From Flavobacteriaceae bacterium (GTDB lineage: Bacteria; Bacteroidota; Bacteroidia; Flavobacteriales; Flavobacteriaceae), in assembly GCA_023264015.1 (NCBI GenBank), contig JALQTJ010000003.1, positions 1 to 64,000 on the forward strand: a DNA stretch of 64,000 nt, given 5' to 3'. Both the position numbers and the translations under genes were made by a program. Positions 45,593-54,927 of the stretch are shown here, piece after piece (the stretch's first letter is position 1; the number at the start of each line of letters is the position of its first letter). The notes below the pieces were generated by a model, which had not been told where the DNA came from, made no database searches, and saw only the letters and a list, made by a program, of their open reading frames with translations.

Positions 45593-46540
45593 ATGCACGG
45601 ACTTGTCTATAAATCAACCGGTAGCTGGTATCAGGTCAAGTCTGACGACGGACTTGAGTACGCCTGCCGCATCAAAGGCAAGTTTCGCATTCAAGGTATA
45701 AAATCTACCAACCCTGTCGCCGTAGGTGACCGGGTTGTTTTTTCTACGGAAGTTATTGGAGACGAAGAGGTCGGCGTGATTACGGCTATTGAACCGCGTC
45801 AGAATTACCTCGTCCGTCGATCGGTAAATCTATCAAAGCAATTGCACGTCATTGCGGCCAACATCGACCAGATATTTTTGGTGATCACCTTAAAAAATCC
45901 GCAGACATACGCCGCCTTTATTGACCGTTTTTTGGTGAGCGCAGCAGCCTACCACATTGAGGTGGTTTTGGTGTTCAACAAGTGGGATACCTATGATGAA
46001 CAAGAAGTAATTAAGGCCGAAGAGCTGTTAGAAGTTTATGCTTCAATAGGCTATCAAACACTAAAAACAAGTGCGAAAAGCCGATTGGGATGCGAAGAAC
46101 TTAAGGCGCTCATGAAAGACAAGACGAGTATTTTTGCCGGAAATTCGGGTGTAGGAAAGTCAAGTCTCATCAATGCCGTAGAGCCCAACCTAGAATTGAA
46201 GACCTCTAGCACTTCAGAACAGCATCAGCAAGGACAACACACCACCACTTTTGCTCAAATGTTTGATATTAGTTTTGGCGGAAGAATTATAGATACTCCA
46301 GGTATACGTGGCTTTGGTGTTGCGACCTTAGAACGGAATGAAATTGGCGATTATTTCAAAGAGTTTTTCGCCCTAAAGTCAGACTGTAAATTTCACAATT
46401 GCCTTCATGATAATGAGCCCCATTGCGCAGTAAAGCAGGCGCTTGAGCGCGGTGCTATCGCTCAAAGCCGCTACGACAGTTATATCGGATTGCTCACGGA
46501 CCCTGAAGGCCCTTATAGAACAGATAATTACGGACAATGA
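45593..46540 (+). CDS. rsgA: Ribosome small subunit-dependent GTPase A
   Basis: A circularly permuted GTPase that helps 30S maturation. The 315-residue protein has an N-terminal OB fold, then G4 (FNKWD) before G1 (GNSGVGKSS), as the permutation requires, then DTPG (G3). The C-terminal zinc domain has [14 protein letters not shown]. It starts 5 bases after the DAHP synthase gene, so it may share the attenuated transcript. Confidence 0.95.
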   Translation: MHGLVYKSTGSWYQVKSDDGLEYACRIKGKFRIQGIKSTNPVAVGDRVVFSTEVIGDEEVGVITAIEPRQNYLVRRSVNLSKQLHVIAANIDQIFLVITLKNPQTYAAFIDRFLVSAAAYHIEVVLVFNKWDTYDEQEVIKAEELLEVYASIGYQTLKTSAKSRLGCEELKALMKDKTSIFAGNSGVGKSSLINAVEPNLELKTSSTSEQHQQGQHTTTFAQMFDISFGGRIIDTPGIRGFGVATLERNEIGDYFKEFFALKSDCKFHNCLHDNEPHCAVKQALERGAIAQSRYDSYIGLLTDPEGPYRTDNYGQ

Positions 46541-46989
46541 GAGCAGTAATTCAACGTGTCTCAAAGGCCTCGGTTGAGGTAGAGGGTAAGATTGTGGGAG
46601 CCATCGAAAATGGATTCATGGTGCTCCTGGGCGTCACTCATGAAGATGATGAAGAAGATGCTAAATGGTTGGCCACCAAATTAGCGCAAATGCGGGTTTT
46701 TAGCGATGAAGAAGACAAAATGAATCTCGATATAAGCCAGGTGGGTGGTCGGGTTTTAGTGGTCTCTCAATTCACCTTGTATGGCGCTACCAAGAAAGGA
46801 AATCGCCCTTCTTTCATTAATGCGGCGCGACCAGAACAGGCAGAACGCTTATACCAATTCTTCACCTCTTTTTTAGAGGAGTGCCTAGGCACCTCAGTGG
46901 AATGCGGGGTATTCGGGGCGGATATGAAAGTGTCTCTGGTCAATGATGGTCCGGTTACTTTAATTATGGATACAAAAAATAAGGAATAA
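46537..46989 (+). CDS. dtd: D-aminoacyl-tRNA deacylase
   Basis: It removes D-amino acids (and Gly from tRNA-Ala) from tRNA. The 150-residue length is standard. It begins [18 protein letters not shown] and has the catalytic SQFTLYG motif (about residues 76-82) and the NDGPVTL motif (NxGP type) near the C-terminus. It overlaps rsgA by 4 bases and shares one base with the next gene. Confidence 0.96.
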   Translation: MRAVIQRVSKASVEVEGKIVGAIENGFMVLLGVTHEDDEEDAKWLATKLAQMRVFSDEEDKMNLDISQVGGRVLVVSQFTLYGATKKGNRPSFINAARPEQAERLYQFFTSFLEECLGTSVECGVFGADMKVSLVNDGPVTLIMDTKNKE

Positions 46990-47321
46990 TGGATGCAATA
47001 ACGATTACTCAAGAGCGTGTAGACCGTTGGATCAAAGAACACGGCGTACGCTACTTTAATGAGTTAACCAATATGGCTCAGCTTACAGAAGAAGTAGGTG
47101 AGGTGGCACGCATTATTGCAAGGCGCTACGGAGAACAGAGTGAAAAGCCATCAGACAAAGAGGTAGATCTAGGCGAAGAACTCGCAGATGTTTTATTTGT
47201 GGTGCTCTGCTTAGCCAATCAGACCGGGGTAGATTTACAAGCCGCTTTTGATAAAAAATTAGCGCATAAATCTAGCCGTGATCACGACAGGCATCACAAC
47301 AATCCTAAATTAAAATCATGA
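46989..47321 (+). CDS. MazG-like nucleotide pyrophosphohydrolase
   Basis: A 110-residue all-helical enzyme with a single MazG/iMazG domain: EEVGEVAR (about residues 29-36, metal-binding Glu) and the second metal motif ELADVLFVV. Such enzymes hydrolyse (deoxy)nucleoside triphosphates to monophosphates; the natural target here is unknown. It overlaps dtd by one base (TAATG) and aroA by four. Confidence 0.87.
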   Translation: MDAITITQERVDRWIKEHGVRYFNELTNMAQLTEEVGEVARIIARRYGEQSEKPSDKEVDLGEELADVLFVVLCLANQTGVDLQAAFDKKLAHKSSRDHDRHHNNPKLKS

Positions 47322-48550
47322 AGGCATTGCAGGTGCATTGCGCACAGCCTATAGCGCAACAACATATTACCTTAACGGGGTCTAAAAGCGAAACGAATCG
47401 CGTGCTGTTGTTGCAGGCGCTCTATCCCAATCTAGAGTTATTGAACGATTCAAATGCCCATGATGTGGCCATGATGAAGCAAGGACTCTCGAAGACTAGC
47501 GGAACGGTCGATATACACCATGCGGGCACGGCAATGCGCTTTTTGACCGCCTATTTTGCTACTCTTGAGGGTTCAGATGTACTTCTTACGGGAAGCGCAC
47601 GAATGAAGCAACGACCGATTAAGATTTTAGTTGACGCCTTGAGAGCCTTAGGCGCCGAGGTGACGTATGCTGAAAACGAAGGGTTTCCGCCTTTACAGAT
47701 AAAAGGTAAGGCCTTAGAAGGAGGGAGTTTACGGATGAGAGCAGATGTTAGTAGTCAGTACTTGTCTGCTTTGTGTTTGGTGGCGCCTAAGTTTCAGAAG
47801 GGGCTATCCTTAACTTTTGAGGGCGATCTGACCTCTATCCCTTACCTTAAAATGACTCTCAAACTTTTAGAGTCAATCGGGATATCTTCAGCATTGAATC
47901 AAGAGGGCGTTCGAGTTTTTAGTAAAGATAGCATCGAAGATCAAGCCTTGGCTGTAGAGTCTGATTGGAGCGCCGCAAGCTATTACTACAGTATTGTGGC
48001 CTTGTCTCCAGTGGGCACCTCAATGCGCTTAAGTGTATTAAAGAATGACTCCCTTCAAGGTGATCGTGTACTTGCTGATCTATATGCCGACTTCGGTGTT
48101 GAAACACGTTTTGATTCAAATACCGTACACCTTCAGAAAATAGGCGCTGCAATCGACGCGGTAACATACGATCTAAGGGACGCCCCGGATATTGCTCAGA
48201 CCATTGCTGTAACTGCCGCTGGTCTAGGAATGCATTGCAAGATGACCGGTTTACACACTTTACCTATAAAAGAGACGGATCGCTTGGCAGCGATGAAAAC
48301 AGAGCTTGAAAAGTGCGGGGTTCAGGTGACGATTACCGATGAATCATTAGAGGTTCACGCGCGTAAACAAGCGTTAGTCTCAGCAACCATTTCAACCTAC
48401 AATGACCACCGTATGGCAATGGCATTCGCGCCTTTGGCTCTTTGTGTCCCGCTCATTATAGAAGACCCACTAGTCGTAGAAAAATCGTACCCGGACTTTT
48501 GGAAAGACATTGAGTCATTGGGTTATGACTGCACAACAAAAGCAGAATAA
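47318..48550 (+). CDS. aroA: 3-Phosphoshikimate 1-carboxyvinyltransferase (EPSP synthase)
   Basis: The sixth step of the shikimate pathway. The 410-residue protein has GSKSETNRVLLLQAL at the start (PEP/shikimate-3-phosphate lysine region), the HAGTAMRFLTAYFA segment, LTGSARMKQRPI, and the C-terminal KETDRL and NDHRMAMAFAPLA motifs. It is slightly shorter than E. coli AroA (427). The GTAMR segment lacks the usual GNAGTAxRP arrangement only in detail. It is the last gene of the aromatic run. Confidence 0.93.
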   Translation: MKALQVHCAQPIAQQHITLTGSKSETNRVLLLQALYPNLELLNDSNAHDVAMMKQGLSKTSGTVDIHHAGTAMRFLTAYFATLEGSDVLLTGSARMKQRPIKILVDALRALGAEVTYAENEGFPPLQIKGKALEGGSLRMRADVSSQYLSALCLVAPKFQKGLSLTFEGDLTSIPYLKMTLKLLESIGISSALNQEGVRVFSKDSIEDQALAVESDWSAASYYYSIVALSPVGTSMRLSVLKNDSLQGDRVLADLYADFGVETRFDSNTVHLQKIGAAIDAVTYDLRDAPDIAQTIAVTAAGLGMHCKMTGLHTLPIKETDRLAAMKTELEKCGVQVTITDESLEVHARKQALVSATISTYNDHRMAMAFAPLALCVPLIIEDPLVVEKSYPDFWKDIESLGYDCTTKAE

Positions 48551-48561
48551 TCTAAATTCCC

Positions 48562-48593
48562 TTGACTTTGGGGTTTTCGCAATAGTATCTTTG
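48562..48593 (+). promoter_or_regulatory. Promoter of queA, full Bacteroidota consensus
   Basis: TTGAC (48562-48566), 19 bases of spacer, then TATCTTTG (48586-48593), 26 bases before the queA ATG. This is the clearest match in the window to the TTG / TAnnTTTG pattern of the Bacteroidota primary sigma factor. Confidence 0.75.
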
Positions 48594-48619
48594 CCCCTCT
48601 TAAACGCAGTGCAGAACGT

Positions 48620-49669
48620 ATGAAGCTTTCAAATTTCGATTTCGACCTTCCTAAAGAATTACTAGCCGAGTATCCGGCAGAAAATCGCGACGAATCACGC
48701 CTTATGGTGTTGCATCGCGACAGCGGAAAGATCGAGCATAAAATGTTTAAAGACGTGATCGATTACTTCGATGAAGGAGACGTCATGGTCTTGAATAACA
48801 CTAAGGTTTTTCCAGCACGACTTTATGGGAACAAAGAAAAAACGGGTGCGCGTATCGAAGTGTTCTTACTGAGAGAGCTTAATCAAGAGCAGCGCCTTTG
48901 GGATGTTTTGGTAGATCCTGCAAGAAAAATCCGCATTGGAAATAAGCTGTATTTCGGTGACGACGATTCTTTAGTGGCTGAGGTAATTGATAACACTACC
49001 TCTAGAGGACGCACCTTGAGATTTTTGTACGACGGGTCTTACACTGATTTTAGGAAAAAATTGAGATCTCTAGGAGAGACTCCGCTGCCTAAATACATTA
49101 AGCGCGATGTAGAGCCCGAAGACGAAGAGCGTTACCAAACCATCTATGCCAAATACGAAGGAGCTGTTGCTGCGCCTACTGCAGGACTTCACTTTTCGAA
49201 GCATTTACTAAAACGTCTTGAGATCAAAGGGATTGATTTTGCAGAAATCACCCTACACGTTGGGTTGGGTACCTTCAACCCGGTTGAAGTAGAAGATCTT
49301 TCTAAACACAAGATGGATAGCGAAGAAATGCAAATCGATGAGAAGGCTGCTGAGATTGTAAACAATGCTAAACGTGCCAAGAAAAATGTGTGTGCAGTTG
49401 GAACCACGGTGATGCGTTCGTTAGAAAGTTCGGTATCCTCAAACGGTATGCTGAATCCTTTTGATGGTTGGACCAATAAGTTCATCTTTCCTCCTTACGA
49501 TTTTTCGATTGCCAATCGTATGATCACCAATTTTCATTTGCCGAAGTCTACGCTGCTCATGATGATTTCTGCCTTTGCAGATCACGACATGGTTGTGCAT
49601 GCCTATGAAGAAGCAGTGAAGGAGAAGTATCGCTTCTACTCTTACGGTGATGCGATGATGATTCTCTAG
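48620..49669 (+). CDS. queA: S-adenosylmethionine:tRNA ribosyltransferase-isomerase
   Basis: It makes epoxyqueuosine in tRNA from preQ1. The 349-residue protein has the N-terminal [28 protein letters not shown] start (key parts [11 protein letters not shown] and RDESRLMV), the [10 protein letters not shown] motif, [11 protein letters not shown], and the C-terminal [17 protein letters not shown]. Together with the yhhQ-type importer at 16353, it indicates that this organism modifies tRNA with queuosine. Confidence 0.96.
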   Translation: MKLSNFDFDLPKELLAEYPAENRDESRLMVLHRDSGKIEHKMFKDVIDYFDEGDVMVLNNTKVFPARLYGNKEKTGARIEVFLLRELNQEQRLWDVLVDPARKIRIGNKLYFGDDDSLVAEVIDNTTSRGRTLRFLYDGSYTDFRKKLRSLGETPLPKYIKRDVEPEDEERYQTIYAKYEGAVAAPTAGLHFSKHLLKRLEIKGIDFAEITLHVGLGTFNPVEVEDLSKHKMDSEEMQIDEKAAEIVNNAKRAKKNVCAVGTTVMRSLESSVSSNGMLNPFDGWTNKFIFPPYDFSIANRMITNFHLPKSTLLMMISAFADHDMVVHAYEEAVKEKYRFYSYGDAMMIL

Positions 49670-49670
49670 A

Positions 49671-50729
49671 ATGTCAGCTGAAAACGCGACAAAACGAGAT
49701 ATTCGTGCGCTTGATCTTCAAGCGCTAAAAGCGTTTTTTGCACAGCACAATCAACAAGCTTTCAGAGCAGACCAGGTCTATCAGTGGCTATGGCATAAGG
49801 GTGTGCATCACTTTGAGGAGATGACTAACCTCTCAAAGTCAACGAGAGAACTTTTAGACACTCACTTTGTGATCAATCATATTGCGGTAGACCGTCAGCA
49901 ACGCAGTTCAGATCAAACAATCAAGAATGCCATTCGATTACACGATGGGCTAACCGTTGAATCGGTCTTGATTCCTACCGAAACACGGAGCACGGCATGT
50001 GTATCAAGTCAAGTAGGCTGCAGTTTAGACTGCACTTTTTGTGCGACCTCTCAACTTAAGCGCATGCGCAACCTGAACCCTGATGAGATTTACGATCAGG
50101 TGATGGCTCTAGACCGTCAAAGCCAGTTGTACTTCGGAAGACCGCTATCAAACATCGTGTTTATGGGAATGGGAGAGCCGCTTATGAATTACAAGAATGT
50201 GATTGCAGCGGTTGAACGCATTACAGAAGGGCTAGGACTTTCTCCGAAGCGAATCACGATCTCCACTTCTGGAATTCCAAAGATGATTGAAAAGTTGGCA
50301 GATGAAAACCCTCGCTTTCAGTTGGCCGTTTCACTGCACTCAGCCCGCGAAAAAGTGCGTAACCAGATCATGCCTTTCAGCAGCTCGTTCGACCTTGAAA
50401 CTTTGCAGAAGTCACTTCAATATTGGTATCAGCAAACACGTTCAAAAATCACCTTTGAGTATTTGATCTGGAAAGGGATTAACGACACACAAGAGGATAT
50501 CGATGCATTAGTTGCTTACTGTAAGCGCGTTCCTTCTAAGGTGAATATCATTGAATACAATCCTACTGATTTCGGAGATTTCGAGGCCGCAGATCACAAG
50601 GTGATTCAGGCGTATAAAATAGCCTTAGAGCGCGCTCGGATTACGGTTACTGTGCGTCGCTCTAGAGGAAAGGATATCGATGCTGCTTGCGGCCAATTGG
50701 CGAATAAATTGATACCTTTAGATTCCTAA
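49671..50729 (+). CDS. rlmN: Dual-specificity RNA methyltransferase RlmN
   Basis: A radical-SAM enzyme that methylates A2503 of 23S rRNA and A37 of some tRNAs. The 352-residue protein has the radical-SAM cluster motif CSLDCTFC (CxxxCxxC), the GMGEP motif, and the resting-state cysteine near the C-terminus in DIDAACGQL. It starts 1 base after queA. Confidence 0.96.
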   Translation: MSAENATKRDIRALDLQALKAFFAQHNQQAFRADQVYQWLWHKGVHHFEEMTNLSKSTRELLDTHFVINHIAVDRQQRSSDQTIKNAIRLHDGLTVESVLIPTETRSTACVSSQVGCSLDCTFCATSQLKRMRNLNPDEIYDQVMALDRQSQLYFGRPLSNIVFMGMGEPLMNYKNVIAAVERITEGLGLSPKRITISTSGIPKMIEKLADENPRFQLAVSLHSAREKVRNQIMPFSSSFDLETLQKSLQYWYQQTRSKITFEYLIWKGINDTQEDIDALVAYCKRVPSKVNIIEYNPTDFGDFEAADHKVIQAYKIALERARITVTVRRSRGKDIDAACGQLANKLIPLDS

Positions 50730-50746
50730 AGTTCCCATCACTCTAC

Positions 50747-51724
50747 GTGCAAACTGTTGCCAAAATAAGACAGCCTATAGTTGCTGAAATGGATCTCTTT
50801 GAAGTCAAGTTCAAAGAGGCTATGGCTTCTAAGGTTGCACTGCTCAATCGCATCACCTACTACATCGCAAGTCGTAAGGGAAAGCAAATGCGTCCCATGT
50901 TTGTGTTTCTTGTGGCTAAATTAGTGGGTGAGGGCAAGGTGACTGACCGTACCTATCGAGGGGCTTCAATTATTGAGCTCATTCATACCGCCTCTTTGGT
51001 GCATGACGATGTGATTGACGCGAGCGACAAACGGCGCGGTTTTTTTTCAGTAAACGCGTTATGGAAAAACAAAATTGCGGTCTTAGTAGGAGACTTTTTT
51101 TTCTCAAAAGGACTACTGCTTTCACTAGATCACGATGATTTTGATTTATTAAAAATTGTTTCTGAAGCCGTCAGAGAGATGAGTCAAGGTGAATTGCTGC
51201 AATTAGAAAAAGCAAGACGCCTTGATATCAATGAAGTAGTTTATTACGATATTATCCGTCAGAAGACCGCTACGCTTATCGCTGCGTGTTGCGCTATGGG
51301 TGCTGCCTCTGTGGGATGCAGTGATGAAGAAATCGAACGCTTTCGCTCTTTTGGTGAATATGCCGGTATGGCCTTTCAAATTAAAGACGACCTCTTCGAT
51401 TATACTGAGGGTGCTATAGGTAAGCCGACGGGTATCGATATTAAAGAGCAGAAGATGACGCTGCCTTTGATTTATGTGCTCAATCAGGCCTCTGACCGCG
51501 ATAAGCGTTGGATCATTGATTCGGTAAAGCGCCACCATAAAGACAAGAAGAGGGTGAAAGAGGTGATTGCGTATGTAAAAGATAATGGCGGGCTCGAATA
51601 TGCCATTCGCCAGATGAACCGCTATAGAGATGCTGCCTTAGGACTTCTGGTTAACTATCCCGAGAGTGCCTTCAAGACAGCACTGGTCGATTTGGTCAAT
51701 TATGTGGTTGATCGCAAAAAATAA
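50747..51724 (+). CDS. Trans-polyprenyl diphosphate synthase (octaprenyl/solanesyl type)
   Basis: It elongates isopentenyl units into the side chain of menaquinone. The 325-residue protein has the two Asp-rich motifs: first HDDVIDASDKRR (about residue 83) and second KDDLFDY (about 210). It starts with GTG at 50747; no ATG fits. The product length cannot be deduced with confidence. Confidence 0.92.
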   Translation: MQTVAKIRQPIVAEMDLFEVKFKEAMASKVALLNRITYYIASRKGKQMRPMFVFLVAKLVGEGKVTDRTYRGASIIELIHTASLVHDDVIDASDKRRGFFSVNALWKNKIAVLVGDFFFSKGLLLSLDHDDFDLLKIVSEAVREMSQGELLQLEKARRLDINEVVYYDIIRQKTATLIAACCAMGAASVGCSDEEIERFRSFGEYAGMAFQIKDDLFDYTEGAIGKPTGIDIKEQKMTLPLIYVLNQASDRDKRWIIDSVKRHHKDKKRVKEVIAYVKDNGGLEYAIRQMNRYRDAALGLLVNYPESAFKTALVDLVNYVVDRKK

Positions 51725-51742
51725 AGAATAGAACTAAGACTT

Positions 51743-53734
51743 ATGATTTCAAAATCTACCATCGATAAGGTTTACGAGGCGGTTCGTGTAGAAGAAGTCA
51801 TTCAAGACTACGTTCAACTCAAGAAATCCGGAGCAAATTTTAAAGGACTAAGCCCGTTCACCAGCGAACGTACTCCGAGTTTTATGGTGTCGCCGGTAAA
51901 GCAAATCTGGAAGGATTTCAGTAGCGGAAAAGGGGGTAATGCTATCGCTTTTTTGATGGAGATGGAGCAGTTTACCTACCCAGAAGCCATTCGCTACCTC
52001 GCTCAGAAATACAATATTGAAGTTGAAGAGACCGCTCAGTCTGAAGAACAAAAAGAAGCAAGGGATCATCAAGAAAGTCTGTTTTTGGTTACCGAATTTG
52101 CTCACGATTACTTTCAGCGTCAACTTCACGAAGATGCAAAGGGCAGGGCGATCGGCTTGTCTTATTTTCAAGAGAGGGGATTCACAGACGAAACCATTAA
52201 ACGCTTCAAACTTGGATTTGGAGGTACCGCTTGGAACGGATTGGCAGACCAGGCCCTCAAGAATGGATATCGCGCAGCGCTGCTCGAAGAATCAGGAGTG
52301 TGTTTCGCAATTGATGGCGCGCAACAAGCGAATGAGGCCGACGGACTTCGAGATCGTTTTAGAGACCGAGTTATTTTTCCGATTCAAAGTACGAGCGGAA
52401 GGGTTCTGGGCTTTGGCGGACGCATCTTAGATTCTCAGAAGAAGGTTGCCAAGTATGTCAATTCTCCTGAGAGTCCGATTTACCATAAGGCCAAGGCGCT
52501 CTACGGTATCCACTACGCGAAATCTGCCATAGCTAAGGCGAATAACTGCTACCTAGTTGAAGGGTATACCGATGTTATACAGCTGCATCAACGCGGGCTC
52601 GAGAACGTGGTTTCATCGAGCGGAACAGCCTTGACCGAGTCGCAGATTCGTATGATTCGTCGTCTTTGTACGACCATAACCTTGATCTTTGATGCAGATC
52701 AGGCCGGAATCAGGGCGTCAATGAGAAGTATTGATCTGATCTTGGCTGAGGGCCTAAACGTACGTGTGCTTTCGCTTCCAGAGGGTGAAGACCCTGATAG
52801 TTTTGCTCGCCATCACGATTTAGAAGAGATAACAACCTATTTCGAGGCCAATCAAATAGACTTCATTACCTACAAGGCACAGATTTTACTCAAAGAGGCC
52901 AACGATCCCATTACCACCTCTGAGGCCATTCGCGAGATTGTGAAGAGTATATGGCATATCAACGATCCTATTAAGCGTGAATTGTATGTAAAGCAGTGCG
53001 TTGACACCTTTCAGTTAAGTGAAGCGGTGGTCTACAAGGCTTTGGCTGATCTTGAGGCAAAAGAGAAGCGTGACTCTAGAAATAGTGCGGCTAGTACTCA
53101 GCCTAAACCACTAGAGGTGATTCAAGAACCTGAGGTACTCAACAAAAAAGATCGGCAGAAAGAGTTAGAGCGCGCTTTGATCGAGGCCTTGGTGTTATAT
53201 GGAGCTCAGGTAGAAGTGTTTGATGACGAGTTTCTGGAGCCTGACGAAAAAACAGGAGGGCTAGTAGCTAAGCGTTCACTTGTGGAGTCAAAGGTGTATG
53301 AAAAGATTTATCTCGATTTACAACAAGATGAAATGCGCTTCTCTGACCCGATTTACGATAGCCTATTCGAAATGCTTATTCGCTTCTATACCGAAGAGCA
53401 AGGCGAAGAAGTAAGCGAATTACTCAAATACCTTGAGAAGCAGCAAAAAGAAGAATTGGTGGCGCCATTATCGACCATTGTTTTTGACTATGAACGCTAC
53501 GCCTTGCACCAATGGGAACGAAAAAATATCTATCCGAAAGACAGAAGCGATCAGATTGCGCAACAAGTTTCTGAAACCATCCTTTCTCTTCGTTCATACT
53601 GGGTACAACAGCATTTAGAGGAACTGCAAAAGAAAAGTGCAGAAGCAAAAGAAGAGGTGTTAGAAGAGGTGATGGATTACCTCATGCTTAATAAGGTACT
53701 CAGTAAGCGTTTGAATCGGGTATTAACCCTTTAG
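51743..53734 (+). CDS. dnaG: DNA primase DnaG, zinc ligands lost
   Basis: It makes RNA primers for replication. The 663-residue protein has the N-terminal CHC2-like domain, the Toprim catalytic core (VEGYTDVIQLHQRGLENVVSSSGTAL-type, key parts EGYTDVI and FDADQAG), and a C-terminal helicase-binding region. The four zinc ligands are absent: the site reads SPFT (Ser37, Thr40) and KDFSSG (Asp58, Ser61) instead of CPFH and KCFGCG. The rest of that fold (TPSFMVSP, GKGGNAIAF) is kept. Its start is 18 bases after the prenyl synthase gene. Confidence 0.95.
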   Translation: MISKSTIDKVYEAVRVEEVIQDYVQLKKSGANFKGLSPFTSERTPSFMVSPVKQIWKDFSSGKGGNAIAFLMEMEQFTYPEAIRYLAQKYNIEVEETAQSEEQKEARDHQESLFLVTEFAHDYFQRQLHEDAKGRAIGLSYFQERGFTDETIKRFKLGFGGTAWNGLADQALKNGYRAALLEESGVCFAIDGAQQANEADGLRDRFRDRVIFPIQSTSGRVLGFGGRILDSQKKVAKYVNSPESPIYHKAKALYGIHYAKSAIAKANNCYLVEGYTDVIQLHQRGLENVVSSSGTALTESQIRMIRRLCTTITLIFDADQAGIRASMRSIDLILAEGLNVRVLSLPEGEDPDSFARHHDLEEITTYFEANQIDFITYKAQILLKEANDPITTSEAIREIVKSIWHINDPIKRELYVKQCVDTFQLSEAVVYKALADLEAKEKRDSRNSAASTQPKPLEVIQEPEVLNKKDRQKELERALIEALVLYGAQVEVFDDEFLEPDEKTGGLVAKRSLVESKVYEKIYLDLQQDEMRFSDPIYDSLFEMLIRFYTEEQGEEVSELLKYLEKQQKEELVAPLSTIVFDYERYALHQWERKNIYPKDRSDQIAQQVSETILSLRSYWVQQHLEELQKKSAEAKEEVLEEVMDYLMLNKVLSKRLNRVLTL

Positions 53735-53735
53735 C

Positions 53736-54527
53736 TTAACGAAGCTCATTTGGAATTTCACATACGGGAATAGGATCCATTTTGTGTTTGTTGGCGTTGT
53801 GAAATTTGAGAAAAATCTGATACACTTCACGCTCTCTACCCTCGAATTCATCCACCGATTTGTGCGCTTCGTGCATCTGCATCGCCCACTCCAACTCGCG
53901 ATAGCTAGCGCCAATTTGATCTTCATCTGAACGGTTGTCTCCCCACAGGCCATCGGTCGGAGGGGCATCAATGATTTCTTGATTCACGCCTAGGTGTTTT
54001 CCTAAATCCCAAACCTCTGTTTTGGTGAGGTCGGCGATGGGGCTTAAGTCTACCCCTCCGTCTCCGTATTTAGTGTAAAACCCAACTCCAAAGTCTTCGA
54101 CTTTATTGCCCGTCCCTGCCACTAGCGAAGAGGTGCATTGCGCGACGTAGTACAAGGTACTCATGCGCAAACGCGCCCTTGAATTCGCAAGTGCAAGATG
54201 GGTCAGTTCTTCTTCTGCAGCGGTGAGCGTCTGTGCCGATTTAAAGGCGTCAAATACCCCATCCAAAGGCACACTTAGTACTGAAACATTAGGATAGCGC
54301 TCGCTTAAGGCATTCATATGCTTCAAACCTCTATCCAATTGATCCTTGGCTTGACTTATAGGCATATTGAGCAGTGTAACCTTCAAACCCGTTTCTGCGC
54401 AAAGCGTTGAAGTGGTGGCAGAGTCGATTCCACCTGAAACACCAACAACAAATCCTTTGGCTTTAGCCTTCATGGCATAGTCACTGAGCCACTGAACGAT
54501 GTGATTTTTAACTGCTTCGGCCTTCAT
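53736..54527 (-). CDS. nadE: NAD synthase (ammonia-dependent type)
   Basis: It amidates deamido-NAD to NAD. The 263-residue protein has the PP-loop SGGIDSATTSTL (about residues 30-41) and the GTGNKVEDFGVGFYTKYGDGGVD segment; there is no glutaminase domain, so it depends on free ammonia. ATG 54527 is preferred: a TTG at 54542 lies inside the likely -7 box. It is convergent with dnaG, one base apart. Confidence 0.94.
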   Translation of the reverse strand: MKAEAVKNHIVQWLSDYAMKAKAKGFVVGVSGGIDSATTSTLCAETGLKVTLLNMPISQAKDQLDRGLKHMNALSERYPNVSVLSVPLDGVFDAFKSAQTLTAAEEELTHLALANSRARLRMSTLYYVAQCTSSLVAGTGNKVEDFGVGFYTKYGDGGVDLSPIADLTKTEVWDLGKHLGVNQEIIDAPPTDGLWGDNRSDEDQIGASYRELEWAMQMHEAHKSVDEFEGREREVYQIFLKFHNANKHKMDPIPVCEIPNELR

Positions 54528-54539
54528 GAGCTTTTTGTG

Positions 54540-54569
54540 CAAAGTTAAGGCTTAGAATGGGTAATTTTG
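54540..54569. promoter_or_regulatory. Divergent promoters of nadE and gldC
   Basis: Minus strand: TAACTTTG (54540-54547) for nadE, 12 bases before its ATG. Plus strand: TAATTTTG (54562-54569) for gldC, 16 bases before its ATG. Both are full matches to TAnnTTTG. A possible -33 TTG for gldC at 54535-54537 has a rather long 24-base spacer. Confidence 0.5.
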
Positions 54570-54585
54570 AACAAAGAAATAACAG

Positions 54586-54927
54586 ATGGCAGACACACAC
54601 CGCTCGAAGATAGAACTCCGTATAGAATTAGATGAAAATAAGATTCCCGAAACCTTAAGTTGGACAGCAGAGGATGGGGGAGTTGCAGATGCTTTAACAA
54701 AGGCGATGTTGCTTTCTATTTGGGATCCAGAGGCGAAGGAAACCTTGAGTATTGATTTGTGGACTAAGGATATGCCGGTAGATGAAATGAAGCTCTTCTT
54801 TCATCAAACCCTGGTGCGAATGGCTTCTACCTTTGAAAAGGCAACTCAAGAAACTGAAATATCAGGGAGAATGAGAGACTTCGCGGCGTATTTTGCTGAA
54901 CAGCTAAAATTGTACGATGAGCGCTAG
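54586..54927 (+). CDS. gldC: Gliding motility protein GldC
   Basis: A small cytosolic protein (113 residues) known from Flavobacterium johnsoniae, where loss of gldC lowers colony spreading. Recognised by HRSKIELRIELDENKIPETLSW-type start (key part ELRIELDENKIPE), WDPEAKETLSIDLWTKDMPVDEMK and the MASTFEKAT segment. In F. johnsoniae gldB lies next to gldC and near nadE; here nadE and gldC are neighbours and no gldB is present between or beside them. The stop abuts the convergent engB. Confidence 0.9.
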   Translation: MADTHRSKIELRIELDENKIPETLSWTAEDGGVADALTKAMLLSIWDPEAKETLSIDLWTKDMPVDEMKLFFHQTLVRMASTFEKATQETEISGRMRDFAAYFAEQLKLYDER

